Shown here: in pieces, positions 33,067 through 42,341 of the stretch
Layout of the letters: each line of letters begins with the position of its first letter
Position numbering within the stretch: the stretch's first letter is position 1
NCBI RefSeq assembly: GCF_003311645.1
Contig: NZ_QEST01000223.1
Location: forward strand, 1 to 64,000
Direction of reading: 5' to 3'
Length of the DNA stretch: 64,000 nucleotides
From: Streptomyces sp. PT12
GTDB lineage: Bacteria; Actinomycetota; Actinomycetes; Streptomycetales; Streptomycetaceae
Translations under genes and position numbers: made by a program
Notes under the pieces: model-generated
The model's database searches: none
Told to the model about the DNA's origin: nothing
What the model saw: the letters and a program-made list of their open reading frames with translations, nothing else

Positions 33067-34068
33067 TCAGGCCGAGGCCGCGGGCTCGCGGGCCGGGGGC
33101 TCGGCGGGGGCGGCACCGTCCCGGGGGACCGGGGCGGTGGCCGCCTCTTCGCGGTCGCGGGTGGCGAGACACAGGCGCAGCGCCGCGATCCACACCAGGG
33201 TGGCCCCGAGCAGATGGCCGCCGACCAGCCACGCGGGCTCGTCGAGGGCGTACTGGACATAGCCGATGACGCCCTGGGCCAGCAGGACGAGCAGCAGGTC
33301 GCGGGCGCGGGCCCGCGCCGCGGGCGGGGCGTCCATCAGGTGCAGCCCGGCGAGCACGGCCACGGTGCCGAGCACCACGAGCCAGGCCAGCGCGGAGTGG
33401 ACGCGCGTGATGGTGTCCCAGTCGAACGGCATCCGCTCGATGTGCCCGCTGGTGTCGCCCGAGTGCTTGCCGCTGCCGGTCACCGCGGTGCCGACGACCA
33501 CGAGGGCGGCCGTCAGCAGCGTGAGCCCGCCGATCGCGCGCCGCAGCGGGATGCCGACCAGCGGCCTGGGCGCCGTGTCGCCCTCGCGGGCGCGCTGCCA
33601 CGAGACGGTGGTGGCGGTCAGCAGCGCCATCGCGGCCAGGAAGTGGGACGCGACGATCCAGGGGTTGAGCTCGGTCCGCACGGTGATGCCGCCGATCACG
33701 GCGTTGGTCATCACGATCCAGAACTGGAGCCAGCCGAGCCGCGTCAGCTCCCCGCGGCGCGGCTTCGCGCACCGGGCGGCGACGATGAACCAGCCGACCG
33801 CCGCGGAGACCACGTAGGACATCAGGCGGTTGCCGAACTCGATCGCGCCGTGGATGCCCATCTCCGAGGTGGCGACCAGGCTTTCGTCGCTGCACTTGGG
33901 CCATGTGTCGCAGCCGAGGCCCGAGCCGGTGAGGCGGACAGCGCCGCCCGTGACGACAATCACCACGCTCATGACGAGCGCGGCCAGCGCGGCCCTGCGC
34001 ACGGTCCCGGGTCGGGGAGTCCAGCGCTCGGCGACGAGGGCGAGGGGGTTTCGCACTGCTTTCGGCAC
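33067..34068 (-). CDS. ctaA: Haem A synthase (Cox15/CtaA family)
   Basis: The membrane enzyme oxidises haem O, made by CtaB, to haem A for cytochrome c oxidase aa3. The 333-aa product has about eight membrane helices. Motifs are VTGGAVRLTGSGLGCDTWPK near residue 38, the histidine-containing IHGAIEFGNRL and ASHFLAAMALL, and the second half RVHSALAWLVV and GGHLLGATLVW; these four histidines are the expected haem ligands. The C-terminal 30 residues are Ala/Pro-rich. GTG at 34068 (PKAVRNPLALVAERW) was taken; another GTG lies two codons upstream. Confidence 0.93.
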   Translation of the reverse strand: MPKAVRNPLALVAERWTPRPGTVRRAALAALVMSVVIVVTGGAVRLTGSGLGCDTWPKCSDESLVATSEMGIHGAIEFGNRLMSYVVSAAVGWFIVAARCAKPRRGELTRLGWLQFWIVMTNAVIGGITVRTELNPWIVASHFLAAMALLTATTVSWQRAREGDTAPRPLVGIPLRRAIGGLTLLTAALVVVGTAVTGSGKHSGDTSGHIERMPFDWDTITRVHSALAWLVVLGTVAVLAGLHLMDAPPAARARARDLLLVLLAQGVIGYVQYALDEPAWLVGGHLLGATLVWIAALRLCLATRDREEAATAPVPRDGAAPAEPPAREPAASA

Positions 34069-34112
34069 GCGCACATCGTAGGCCCCGGTGGCGACCAGCG
34101 CGGGCCTCGGGG

Positions 34113-34904
34113 TCAGTCCCAGTGGAAGAAGCGGGCCGCCGCCGTCAGGCTTGCCGCCGACCAGGCGGCAAGCGTGGCCGCGTCCGTCCACGGGAGGCCC
34201 GCGCCGTCGCGCAGGATGTCGCGCAGCCCGCCCGAGAGCGCGCTCACCGGCAGCGCGTCGAGCACCGCCCGCACCGGCCCTGGGAAGTCGTCGAGCGGGA
34301 TGATCACGCCGCCGAAGAACAGCAGCAGGACGAAGACCAGGTTGGCCGCGGCCAGCGTCGCCTCGGCGGGCAGGGTCCCGGCCATCAGCAGCCCGAGGCC
34401 CGAGCAGGCCGCGGTGCCGAGCAGCATCAGGAGCGCCACGCCGAGGGCGTTGCCGCGCGGGGACCAGCCGAGGGCGAACGCGACGCCGGTGAGCAGGGCG
34501 GTCTGGAGGAGCAGCGTCACCAGCACCGCGCCCGTCTTGCCGCACATCAGCCCCCAGCGCGGCAGCGGCGAGGCGGCGAGCCGCTTGAGCACGCCGTAGC
34601 GCCGCTCGTACCCCGTGGCGATGGCCTGTCCGGTGAACGCGGTCGAGAGCACCGCGAGCGCGAGGACGCCGGGGGCGAGGAAGTCGACGCGCTCGGCGCG
34701 GGTGTCCCCGGCCGCCGACACGATGTCCACCGCGCTGAACAGCACGAGCAGCAGCGTCGGGATGACGACCGTGAGCAGCAGCTGCTCGCCGTGGCGCAGC
34801 AGCATCCGGGTCTCCAACGCGGCCTGCGCGGCGATCATCCTGGGCAGCGGCGCCGCGCCGGGGCTCGGGGTGTGGCGCCCGGTGCGGGGCGTGGTCTCCG
34901 TCAT
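34113..34904 (-). CDS. ABC-2 type transporter permease
   Basis: The 263-aa membrane protein has six predicted membrane segments and the ABC-2 membrane domain pattern: QAALETRMLLRHGEQLLLTV at the N-terminus, then FTGQAIATGYERRYGVLKRL, and FGGVIIPLDDFPGPVRAVLD before the last helices. It pairs with the ATPase upstream, overlapping by four bases (ATGA). Such DrrAB-type pairs export drugs or lipids; the substrate is unknown. Confidence 0.9.
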   Translation of the reverse strand: MTETTPRTGRHTPSPGAAPLPRMIAAQAALETRMLLRHGEQLLLTVVIPTLLLVLFSAVDIVSAAGDTRAERVDFLAPGVLALAVLSTAFTGQAIATGYERRYGVLKRLAASPLPRWGLMCGKTGAVLVTLLLQTALLTGVAFALGWSPRGNALGVALLMLLGTAACSGLGLLMAGTLPAEATLAAANLVFVLLLFFGGVIIPLDDFPGPVRAVLDALPVSALSGGLRDILRDGAGLPWTDAATLAAWSAASLTAAARFFHWD

Positions 34905-35833
34905 GGCCGCAGCTCCTTGCCGGTCAGCTCGAGGAAGACGTCCTCGAGCGTGTGGCGCCTGGTGGTGATCCGGTCGGCCATGACCCCGTGCTGGGCGCAC
35001 CACGCGGTGACCGTGGCCAGCAGCCTGGGGTCGACGTCGCCGGTGATCACATAGCTGCCCGGGCTCGGCTCCGCCGCGTCGCCGCCCACGGGGAGCGCCT
35101 GGCGCAGCGACACCAGGTCGAGCCCGGGGCGGCCCGCGAAGCGCAGCACGTCGCCGCCACCGCCGCACAGCTCGGCCGTGGCGCCCCGCGCGATGACCCG
35201 GCCCTCGTCCACGATCGCCACGTCGTCGGCCAGCTCCTCGGCCTCCTCCATGGCGTGGGTGCTCAGCACGGTGGTGACCCCGTCGGCGCGCAGCTCGCCG
35301 ATCAGCTCCCACGTGGCGCGCCTGGCCTGGGGGTCGAGGCCCGCGGTTGGCTCGTCGAGGAAGACCAGCTCGGGGCGGCCCACCACGGCCAGCGCGAGGG
35401 CCAGCCGCTGGCGCTGGCCGCCGGAGAGGCGGCGGTAGGGGGTGCGCCCGCACGAGGCGAGCCCGAGGCGTTCGGCCAGCTCGGCCACGTCCAGGGGGTG
35501 CGCGTGCAGCCTGGCGACGTGGGTGAGCATCTCGGTCGCGCGAACGCCGGGGTAGACGCCGCCGCTCTGGAGCATCACGCCGATCCTGGGGCGCAGCTCC
35601 GCGGCGTCGGCCACCGGGTCGAGGCCGAGCACGCGCAGCCGCCCGGCGTCGGGGGTGCGGTAGCCCTCGCACAGCTCGATGGTGGTGGTCTTGCCCGCGC
35701 CGTTGGGCCCGAGCACGGCGGTCACGGTGCCGGGGCGCACGGTCAGGTCGAGGCCGTTCACCGCGGTCGTGGCGCCGTATCGCTTGACCAGTCCGACGGC
35801 CTCGACGGCCGGGGCGGTGGGGGGCGCATCCAT
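34901..35833 (-). CDS. ABC transporter ATP-binding protein (DrrA-like)
   Basis: The 310-aa ATPase has Walker A GPNGAGKTT near residue 44, the Q-loop GVMLQSGGVYPG, the signature LSGGQRQRLALALA, Walker B LVFLDEPTAGLDPQ and the switch histidine STHAMEEAEEL. The C-terminal extension is that of DrrA-type exporters (RHTLEDVFLELTGKEL). It forms an operon with the permease downstream. Its promoter shares the region at 35834-35981 with sufR, so the inverted repeat there could affect both. Confidence 0.93.
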   Translation of the reverse strand: MDAPPTAPAVEAVGLVKRYGATTAVNGLDLTVRPGTVTAVLGPNGAGKTTTIELCEGYRTPDAGRLRVLGLDPVADAAELRPRIGVMLQSGGVYPGVRATEMLTHVARLHAHPLDVAELAERLGLASCGRTPYRRLSGGQRQRLALALAVVGRPELVFLDEPTAGLDPQARRATWELIGELRADGVTTVLSTHAMEEAEELADDVAIVDEGRVIARGATAELCGGGGDVLRFAGRPGLDLVSLRQALPVGGDAAEPSPGSYVITGDVDPRLLATVTAWCAQHGVMADRITTRRHTLEDVFLELTGKELRP

Positions 35834-35894
35834 GGGGTGGAGTGTAGGAACCCGGCGGGCGCGCCCCGCGCGCGAGGTCCCCGGGGGCCGCGAG

Positions 35895-35910
35895 GTAAGG
35901 CTTGCCTTAC
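35895..35910. promoter_or_regulatory. Inverted repeat (iron-box-like) upstream of sufR
   Basis: The sequence GTAAGGC-TT-GCCTTAC is a perfect 7-bp inverted repeat with a two-base spacer, 72 bases before the sufR start. The window 35891-35909 agrees at 13 of 19 positions with the DtxR/IdeR iron-box consensus TTAGGTTAGGCTAACCTAA. It may be the operator for an iron-dependent regulator or for SufR itself. Which protein binds is inference. Confidence 0.5.
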
Positions 35911-35981
35911 GTGATGTACTGCATCCGGCCAGGTCAGGACGCGGCTTGCCGAGAGAAAAAGAATTAAGCAACAATGGCGTT

Positions 35982-36797
35982 GTGAAAAACGGGCCCGAGC
36001 GCGACGACACCCCGGCGGCCCCCGCCGTCGGTGGCTCAGGCGTGCCCCAGGCCGCCGACGAGCAGTCCGGCACGCGCCGCCGCGTCGCCCGTTCGATCCT
36101 GGACCACGGCCCATCGACCGCGGCCGAGCTGGCCGACCGGCTCGGGCTCACCCAGGCGGCGGTGCGTCGCCACCTGGACGCGCTCGTCGGCGGGGGCCTC
36201 GTGGAGCCGCGCGAGAAGCGAGTCTACGGCTCGCGGGGGCGTGGCCGTCCCGCCAAGGTCTTCGCGATCACCGACTCGGGGCGCGACGCGTTCGACCAGG
36301 CGTACGACGAGCTGGCCGTCGAGGCGCTGCGCTGGATCGAGCGCCTGGCCGGGGGAGGCGACCGCGGGGCCGCGGCCGTGATGGACTTCGCCAGGGACAA
36401 GGCCGCCGCACAGGCCGAGGCGTACCGTCCGTTCCTCGACGGGGTCCCGCCCGAGGACCGGGCGCGGGCGCTGGCCGAGGCGCTGTCCCACCACGGCTAT
36501 GCCGCGACCGTGCGCCGGGTCGACGCGTCGGCGGGGGAGCAGGTGTGCCAGCACCACTGCCCCGTGGCGCACGCCGCCGCGCGCTTCCCGCAGCTGTGCG
36601 AGGCGGAGACCGAGGTCTTCTCCCGCCTGCTCGGCAGCCATGTGCAGCGGCTCGCGACCATCGCCCACGGCGACGGCGTGTGCACCACGTTCGTCCCCGA
36701 AGTCCCGCTCGAGACACCGCCAGAGAAGGCACCGCCAGAGAAGGCACCGCCCAAGACCACCGCACCACCACGCACTGCCGGGAGGAACCCCGCATGA
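35982..36797 (+). CDS. sufR: SufR-type Fe-S cluster transcriptional regulator
   Basis: The 271-aa protein represses suf genes through a bound Fe-S cluster. An N-terminal winged helix-turn-helix is at about residues 40-95 ([40 protein letters not shown]). The C-terminal half has Cys189, Cys193, Cys206 and Cys234; the 13- and 28-residue spacings of Cys193, Cys206 and Cys234 fit the cluster ligands expected in this family. The tail carries a short repeat [14 protein letters not shown] at 35982 was chosen as the first start giving the family's length; upstream codons lie in the intergenic region. Its stop overlaps the sufB start (ATGA), so it is part of the suf operon. Confidence 0.92.
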   Translation: MKNGPERDDTPAAPAVGGSGVPQAADEQSGTRRRVARSILDHGPSTAAELADRLGLTQAAVRRHLDALVGGGLVEPREKRVYGSRGRGRPAKVFAITDSGRDAFDQAYDELAVEALRWIERLAGGGDRGAAAVMDFARDKAAAQAEAYRPFLDGVPPEDRARALAEALSHHGYAATVRRVDASAGEQVCQHHCPVAHAAARFPQLCEAETEVFSRLLGSHVQRLATIAHGDGVCTTFVPEVPLETPPEKAPPEKAPPKTTAPPRTAGRNPA

Positions 36798-38215
36798 CGC
36801 TCCCCACGGAGACGGCCCACCCCGAGCTCGAGGGGCTGGGCAAGTACGAATACGGCTGGGCCGACTCCGACACGGCCGGTGCTACCGCCAAGCGCGGCCT
36901 GTCCGAGGACGTCGTCCGCGACATCTCGGGCAAGAAGTCCGAGCCGGAGTGGATGCTCAAGCTCCGCCTGAAGGGGCTCAAGCTGTTCGGCAAGAAGCCC
37001 ATGCCGTCCTGGGGCTCCGACCTCAGCGGCATCGACTTCGACAACATCAAGTACTTCGTGCGGTCCACGGAGAAGCAGGCCCAGAGCTGGGACGACCTGC
37101 CCGAGGACATCAAGAGCACCTACGACAAGCTGGGCATCCCCGAGGCGGAGAAGCAGCGGCTGGTCGCGGGCGTCGCCGCGCAGTACGAGTCGGAGGTCGT
37201 CTACCACCAGATCCGCGAGGACCTGGAGAAGCAGGGCGTCATCTTCCTCGACACCGACACGGCGCTGCGCGAGCACCCCGAGCTGTTCCAGGAGCACTTC
37301 GGCACGGTGATCCCCGCGGGCGACAACAAGTTCGCCGCGCTCAACACCGCGGTCTGGTCCGGTGGTTCGTTCATCTACGTCCCGCCAGGCGTGCACGTCG
37401 ACATCCCGCTCCAGGCGTACTTCCGGATCAACACCGAGAACATGGGCCAGTTCGAGCGGACGCTGATCATCGTCGACGAGGACGCCTACGTCCACTACGT
37501 CGAGGGCTGCACCGCGCCGATCTACGACTCGGACTCGCTGCACTCGGCGGTCGTCGAGATCATCGTCAAGAAGGGCGGCCGCTGCCGCTACACGACCATC
37601 CAGAACTGGTCGAACAACGTGTACAACCTCGTGACCAAGCGCGCCGTGGCCTACGAGGGCGCCACCATGGAGTGGGTCGACGGGAACATCGGCTCCAAGG
37701 TCACCATGAAGTACCCCGCCGTCTACCTGATGGGCGAGCACGCCAAGGGCGAGACCCTGTCGGTCGCGTTCGCGGGCGAGGGCCAGCACCAGGACGCGGG
37801 CGCCAAGATGGTGCACATGGCCCCCCGCACGTCGTCGAACATCGTGTCCAAGTCGGTGGCCAGGGGCGGCGGTCGCACGTCGTACCGCGGGCTGATCGAG
37901 ATCGGCGAGGGCGCCGCGGGCTCCAAGTCCAACGTCCTGTGCGACGCGCTCCTGGTCGACACCATCTCCCGCTCGGACACCTATCCGTATGTGGACGTCC
38001 GCGAGGACGACGTGACGATGGGCCACGAGGCGACCGTCTCCAAGGTGAGCGACGACCAGCTGTTCTACCTGATGAGCCGGGGCCTGTCCGAGGACGAGGC
38101 GATGGCGATGATCGTGCGCGGCTTCGTCGAGCCGATCGCCAAGGAGCTGCCCATGGAGTACGCCCTCGAGCTGAACAGGCTGATCGAGCTCCAGATGGAG
38201 GGCGCCGTCGGCTGA
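36794..38215 (+). CDS. sufB: Fe-S cluster assembly protein SufB
   Basis: SufB is the scaffold subunit of the SufBC2D complex on which Fe-S clusters are built. The 473-aa protein matches the family along its length: [12 protein letters not shown] at residues 21-32, [60 protein letters not shown] and the C-terminal EALxLxR-type helix [23 protein letters not shown] at 36794 has ggagg 8 bases upstream and overlaps the sufR stop by four bases. Confidence 0.98.
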   Translation: MTLPTETAHPELEGLGKYEYGWADSDTAGATAKRGLSEDVVRDISGKKSEPEWMLKLRLKGLKLFGKKPMPSWGSDLSGIDFDNIKYFVRSTEKQAQSWDDLPEDIKSTYDKLGIPEAEKQRLVAGVAAQYESEVVYHQIREDLEKQGVIFLDTDTALREHPELFQEHFGTVIPAGDNKFAALNTAVWSGGSFIYVPPGVHVDIPLQAYFRINTENMGQFERTLIIVDEDAYVHYVEGCTAPIYDSDSLHSAVVEIIVKKGGRCRYTTIQNWSNNVYNLVTKRAVAYEGATMEWVDGNIGSKVTMKYPAVYLMGEHAKGETLSVAFAGEGQHQDAGAKMVHMAPRTSSNIVSKSVARGGGRTSYRGLIEIGEGAAGSKSNVLCDALLVDTISRSDTYPYVDVREDDVTMGHEATVSKVSDDQLFYLMSRGLSEDEAMAMIVRGFVEPIAKELPMEYALELNRLIELQMEGAVG

Positions 38216-38237
38216 CCCGCCACGCCGCCCCCGTCCG

Positions 38238-38284
38238 TCCGTCAAGAGCGCCGTCAAGAGCGTCCATCAAGGTCCATCAAGAGA
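38238..38284. repeat. Short direct repeats between sufB and sufD
   Basis: The spacer contains imperfect head-to-tail motifs: gtcaagagcgcc followed by gtcaagagcg, then gtccatcaag twice. They lie directly before the sufD start and look like small duplication events. No function is apparent. Confidence 0.5.
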
Positions 38285-39454
38285 GTGAGCACGACGACAC
38301 CCATGGCTGAGGCCCAGAGCATCGCGGTGGCAGCCGAATCCACCGTGGCCACCAGGATGAGCGCGCCGCCGTCCTACGACGTGGCCGACTTCCCTGTGCC
38401 GCACGGCCGCGAGGAGGAGTGGCGCTTCACTCCCCTGGAGCGGCTCAAGGGGCTGCACGACGGCACCGCCGTCGCGACCGGCTCCGTCAAGGTCGAGGTG
38501 AGCGCGCCCGACGGCGTGACCGTCACCACCGTCGGGCGGGACGACCCGCGCGTCGGCAGGGCGGGCACGCCGGTGGACCGGGTGGCCGCGCAGGCGTTCA
38601 GCGCCTTCGAGAAGGCCACGGTCGTCTCGGTGCCCGCCGAGGCCGCCCTCGCGGACCCGGTGCGGCTGAGCGTGCAGGGCGAGGGCGGGGTGACGTACGG
38701 GCACACGGTCTTCGAGATCGGGGCGTTCGCCGAGGTCGTCATCGTGGCCGACCACACCGGCGACGCGGTCCGCGCGACCAATGTCGAGTTCCTGGTGGGC
38801 GACGGCGCCAAGGTCACGTTCGTGTCCGTGCAGGACTGGGACGACACCGCCGTGCACTGCTCGCAGCACAGCGCGCTCATCGGGCGGGACGCCACGTTCA
38901 AGTCCGTGGTCATCACCTTCGGCGGCGACCTCGTGCGGCTGCACCCCCGCGTGAGCTACGCGGCCCCCGGCGGGGAGGCCGAGCTGTACGGCCTGTACTT
39001 CACGGACAACGGGCAGCACCAGGAGCACCGGCTGCTCGTGGACCACACCGCGGCGAACTGCCGGAGCAACGTCGCCTACAAGGGCGCGCTCCAGGGCGCG
39101 GACGCGCACGCGGTGTGGATCGGCGACGTGCTCATCAGGGCGGCGGCCACCGGCACCGACACCTACGAGCTCAACCGCAACCTCGTGCTGACCGACGGCG
39201 CCCGCGTGGACTCCGTGCCCAACCTCGAGATCGAGACCGGCGAGATCGTCGGCGCAGGGCACGCCTCCGCCACCGGGCGCTTCGAGGACGAGCAGCTGTT
39301 CTACCTGATGGCACGCGGCATCCCGGCCGAGGAGGCGCGGCGCCTCGTGGTGCGCGGCTTCTTCGCCGAGCTGGTCCAGCAGATCGGCGTGCCGGACGTT
39401 GAGGAGCGGCTGATCGCCAAGCTGGAGGCGGAGCTCGCGGAGGCGATCGCGTGA
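38285..39454 (+). CDS. sufD: Fe-S cluster assembly protein SufD
   Basis: SufD forms the SufBC2D scaffold with SufB and SufC. The 389-aa protein carries the family motifs SYDVADFPVPHGREEEWRFT (about residues 30-49), VAYKGALQGADAHAVWIGD, EIVGAGHASATGRFEDEQLF and a C-terminal helix. GTG at 38285 (MSTTTPMAEAQ) was taken; the ATG at 38303 is an equally possible start. The next gene overlaps by four bases (GTGA). Confidence 0.96.
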   Translation: MSTTTPMAEAQSIAVAAESTVATRMSAPPSYDVADFPVPHGREEEWRFTPLERLKGLHDGTAVATGSVKVEVSAPDGVTVTTVGRDDPRVGRAGTPVDRVAAQAFSAFEKATVVSVPAEAALADPVRLSVQGEGGVTYGHTVFEIGAFAEVVIVADHTGDAVRATNVEFLVGDGAKVTFVSVQDWDDTAVHCSQHSALIGRDATFKSVVITFGGDLVRLHPRVSYAAPGGEAELYGLYFTDNGQHQEHRLLVDHTAANCRSNVAYKGALQGADAHAVWIGDVLIRAAATGTDTYELNRNLVLTDGARVDSVPNLEIETGEIVGAGHASATGRFEDEQLFYLMARGIPAEEARRLVVRGFFAELVQQIGVPDVEERLIAKLEAELAEAIA

Positions 39455-39798
39455 GCGCCCCCGGTGACGGCGGCTTCGTCCGGGTCTGCTCGCTCGGCGA
39501 CCTGGAGGACGAGGTGGCCCGCCGCGTCGACCTCGGCGGCGTCCCGGTCGCCGTGGTGCGCGCCGATGGCGAGGTGTTCGCGGTCAACGACATCTGCTCG
39601 CACGCGAACGTGTCGCTGTCCGAGGGCGAGGTGGAGGACTGCCAGATCGAGTGCTGGCTGCACGGCTCCCGCTTCGATCTGCGCACCGGAAAGCCGTCCG
39701 GGCTGCCCGCCACGCGGCCCATCCCCGTTTACCCCGTAAAGATCGAAGGAGAGGGGCCCGGCGCCGCCGTGCTCGTCTCCGTCACCCAGGAGTCCTGA
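39451..39798 (+). CDS. Rieske-type [2Fe-2S] ferredoxin in the suf operon
   Basis: The 115-aa product is a small Rieske protein like the ferredoxin subunit of non-haem iron oxygenases. Cys49, His51, Cys68 and His71 form the C-x-H...C-x2-H cluster site (DICSHANVSL, IECWLHGSRF). It starts inside the sufD stop and precedes sufC by 8 bases. An electron-transfer role in cluster assembly is suggested by position alone. Confidence 0.93.
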   Translation: MSAPGDGGFVRVCSLGDLEDEVARRVDLGGVPVAVVRADGEVFAVNDICSHANVSLSEGEVEDCQIECWLHGSRFDLRTGKPSGLPATRPIPVYPVKIEGEGPGAAVLVSVTQES

Positions 39799-39806
39799 AG
39801 GCACCC

Positions 39807-40568
39807 ATGGCAACGCTTGAGATCCACGACCTGCACGTTTCCGTCGACGGCGAAGGCGGCTCCAAAGAGATCCTGCGCGGGGTCGACCTGACCGTGAAGC
39901 AGGGCGAGACGCACGCCATCATGGGCCCCAACGGCTCCGGCAAGTCCACCCTGGCCTACTCGCTGGCCGGGCACCCCAAGTACACCGTCACCGGCGGCAC
40001 CGTCACGCTCGACGGCGAGGACGTCCTGGAGATGTCCGTCGACGAGCGCGCCCGCGCCGGCGTCTTCCTGGCCATGCAGTACCCCGTCGAGATCCCCGGC
40101 GTCTCGGTCTCCAACTTCCTGCGCACCTCGGCCACCGCGGTGCGCGGCGAGGCCCCCCGGCTGCGGACGTGGGTCAAGGAGGTCAAGGAGACGATGGAAC
40201 GCCTGGAGATGGACCCGGCGTTCGCCGAGCGCAACGTCAACGAGGGCTTCTCGGGCGGCGAGAAGAAGCGCCACGAGATCCTTCAGCTCGAGCTGCTCAA
40301 GCCGAAGATCGCGGTGCTCGACGAGACCGACTCGGGGCTCGACATCGACGCGCTGCGGATCGTCTCCGAGGGCGTCAACAGGGTCCGTTCCACCGGCGAG
40401 GTGGGCACCCTGCTGATCACGCACTACACCCGCATCCTGCGGTACATCACCCCCGACCACGTGCACGTCTTCGCGGGCGGCCGGATCGTGGAGTCCGGCG
40501 GCGCCGAGCTGGCGGACAAGCTGGAGGCCGAGGGCTACGAGCAGTACACGAAGGGCGGCGGCTCATGA
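39807..40568 (+). CDS. sufC: Fe-S cluster assembly ATPase SufC
   Basis: SufC is the ABC-type ATPase of the SufBC2D scaffold. The 253-aa protein has Walker A GPNGSGKSTLAYSLAGHP, the signature FSGGEKKRHEILQLELLKPK, Walker B IAVLDETDSGLDIDAL and the switch histidine ITHYTRIL. The ATG at 39807 follows gaaggc. The stop overlaps the sufS start by four bases. Confidence 0.98.
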   Translation: MATLEIHDLHVSVDGEGGSKEILRGVDLTVKQGETHAIMGPNGSGKSTLAYSLAGHPKYTVTGGTVTLDGEDVLEMSVDERARAGVFLAMQYPVEIPGVSVSNFLRTSATAVRGEAPRLRTWVKEVKETMERLEMDPAFAERNVNEGFSGGEKKRHEILQLELLKPKIAVLDETDSGLDIDALRIVSEGVNRVRSTGEVGTLLITHYTRILRYITPDHVHVFAGGRIVESGGAELADKLEAEGYEQYTKGGGS

Positions 40569-41851
40569 CGGACGGCACGCAGGCACCCGGCACGCCACCC
40601 GGCCTGCCCGGCCTGTTGGACACCGAGGCGATCCGCAAGGACTTCCCGATCCTGCACCGCACGGTCCACGGCGGTAAGCCGTTGATCTACCTGGACAACG
40701 CGGCCAGCTCGCAGAAGCCGCGCCAGGTCCTCGACGCGGTGAACGAGTACTACGAGCGCCACCACGCCAATGTGCACCGCGGCGTCCACATCCTGGCCGA
40801 GGAGGCCACGGCCCTGTACGAGGGCGCCAGGGACAAGGTCGCGGCGTTTGTCAACGCCCCGAGCCGCGACGAGGTCGTCTTCACCAAGAACGCCTCGGAG
40901 TCGCTCAACCTCGTCGCGAACATGCTGGGCTGGGCCGACGACCCCTACCGGGTGGACTCCCGCACCGAGGTCGTCATCACGGAGATGGAGCACCACTCCA
41001 ACATCGTGCCGTGGCAGCTGCTCGCGCAGCGCACGGGCGCGACGCTGAAGTGGTTCGGGCTGACCGACGACGGCAGGCTCGACCTGTCCCGCATCGACGA
41101 GGTCATCACGGAGCGGACCAAGGTCGTCTCGTTCATGCTGGTCTCCAACGTCCTCGGCACGGTCAACCCCGTGGAGGAGATCGTCCGCAGGGCGCAGGAG
41201 GTCGGCGCGCTCGTCGTGGTCGACGCCTCGCAGGCCGCGCCGCACATGCCGCTCGACGTGCAGTCGCTCGGCGCGGACTTCGTGGTCTTCACCGGGCACA
41301 AGATGTGCGGCCCCACCGGCATCGGCGTGCTGTGGGGCAGGCAGGAGTTGCTTGAGGACCTGCCGCCGTTCCTCGGCGGCGGGGAGATGATCGAGACGGT
41401 CACGATGCACTCGTCGACCTACGCGCCCGCGCCCCACAAGTTCGAGGCGGGCACGCCGCCGATCGCCCAGGCGGTCGGGCTCGGCGCGGCCGTGGACTAC
41501 CTCTCGGGCATCGGCATGGACCGGATCGCCGAGCACGAGCACGCGCTGACCGCGTATGCGCTCGGGCGGCTGGCCGAGGTCCCCGACCTTCGGATCATCG
41601 GCCCGGTCACGGGCGAGGACCGCGGCGCGACGATCTCGTTCACGCTGGGCGACATCCACCCGCACGACGTGGGGCAGGTGCTCGACGAGCAGGGCATCGC
41701 CGTCCGCGTCGGCCACCACTGCGCGCGGCCCGTCTGCCTGCGGTACGGAATTCCCGCGACCACGCGGGCGTCGTTCTATCTGTACTCGACACCGGCTGAG
41801 GTGGACGCCCTGGTCGCCGGGCTCGAGTACGTCCGTGGCTTCTTCGGATGA
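40565..41851 (+). CDS. sufS: Cysteine desulfurase SufS
   Basis: SufS is the pyridoxal-phosphate enzyme that takes sulfur from cysteine for cluster assembly. The 428-aa protein is a type II desulfurase: YLDNAASSQKPRQVLDAVNE, TEMEHHSNIVPWQLLAQRTG, the PLP lysine in VVFTGHKMCGPTGIGVLWGR, and the active-site cysteine in GHHCARPVCLRYGIPATTRA. It overlaps sufC by four bases, and sufU follows 15 bases later, which matches the SufS-SufU pairing known from Gram-positive bacteria. Confidence 0.98.
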   Translation: MTDGTQAPGTPPGLPGLLDTEAIRKDFPILHRTVHGGKPLIYLDNAASSQKPRQVLDAVNEYYERHHANVHRGVHILAEEATALYEGARDKVAAFVNAPSRDEVVFTKNASESLNLVANMLGWADDPYRVDSRTEVVITEMEHHSNIVPWQLLAQRTGATLKWFGLTDDGRLDLSRIDEVITERTKVVSFMLVSNVLGTVNPVEEIVRRAQEVGALVVVDASQAAPHMPLDVQSLGADFVVFTGHKMCGPTGIGVLWGRQELLEDLPPFLGGGEMIETVTMHSSTYAPAPHKFEAGTPPIAQAVGLGAAVDYLSGIGMDRIAEHEHALTAYALGRLAEVPDLRIIGPVTGEDRGATISFTLGDIHPHDVGQVLDEQGIAVRVGHHCARPVCLRYGIPATTRASFYLYSTPAEVDALVAGLEYVRGFFG

Positions 41852-41866
41852 GAGCGGTGTGAACGC

Positions 41867-42331
41867 GTGCAGCTGGAATCGATGTACCAGGACGTGATCC
41901 TGGACCACTACAAGAACCCCCATGGGCGTGGCCTGCGCGAGGGGGACGCCGAGGTGCACCATGTGAACCCCACGTGCGGCGACGAGATCACGCTGCGCGT
42001 CCGGTACGAGGGTGAGCGGATCGCCGATGTCTCCTACGAGGGGCAGGGCTGCTCGATCAGCCAGGCCAGCGCCTCGGTGCTCAACGACCTGCTGGTGGGC
42101 CGCGAGCTGAAGGACGCGCTGGCCGTGCAGGAGACGTTTCTCACGCTGATGCAGTCCAAGGGGAGGCTGACCCCCGACGACGCCATGGAGGAGACCCTGG
42201 AGGACGCCGTCGCGTTCGCCGGGGTGTCGAAGTACCCGGCCCGGGTGAAGTGCGCCCTGCTGAGCTGGATGGCCTGGAAGGACGCCACCGCCCAGGCGCT
42301 GGGCGAGACCGCTCTCGAGGAGAAGCTGTGA
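41867..42331 (+). CDS. sufU: SufU zinc-dependent sulfurtransferase
   Basis: SufU accepts persulfide sulfur from SufS and passes it to the SufBCD scaffold. The 154-aa product resembles IscU: MYQDVILDHYKNPHGRG at residues 6-22, NPTCGDEITLRVRYEG, GQGCSISQASASVLNDLLVG and ARVKCALLSWMAWKDA, providing Cys37, Asp39, Cys62 and Cys128 type ligands (positions approximate). The start GTG at 41867 has gagcggtg upstream. Confidence 0.95.
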   Translation: MQLESMYQDVILDHYKNPHGRGLREGDAEVHHVNPTCGDEITLRVRYEGERIADVSYEGQGCSISQASASVLNDLLVGRELKDALAVQETFLTLMQSKGRLTPDDAMEETLEDAVAFAGVSKYPARVKCALLSWMAWKDATAQALGETALEEKL

Positions 42332-42341
42332 GTGAGGCGCT

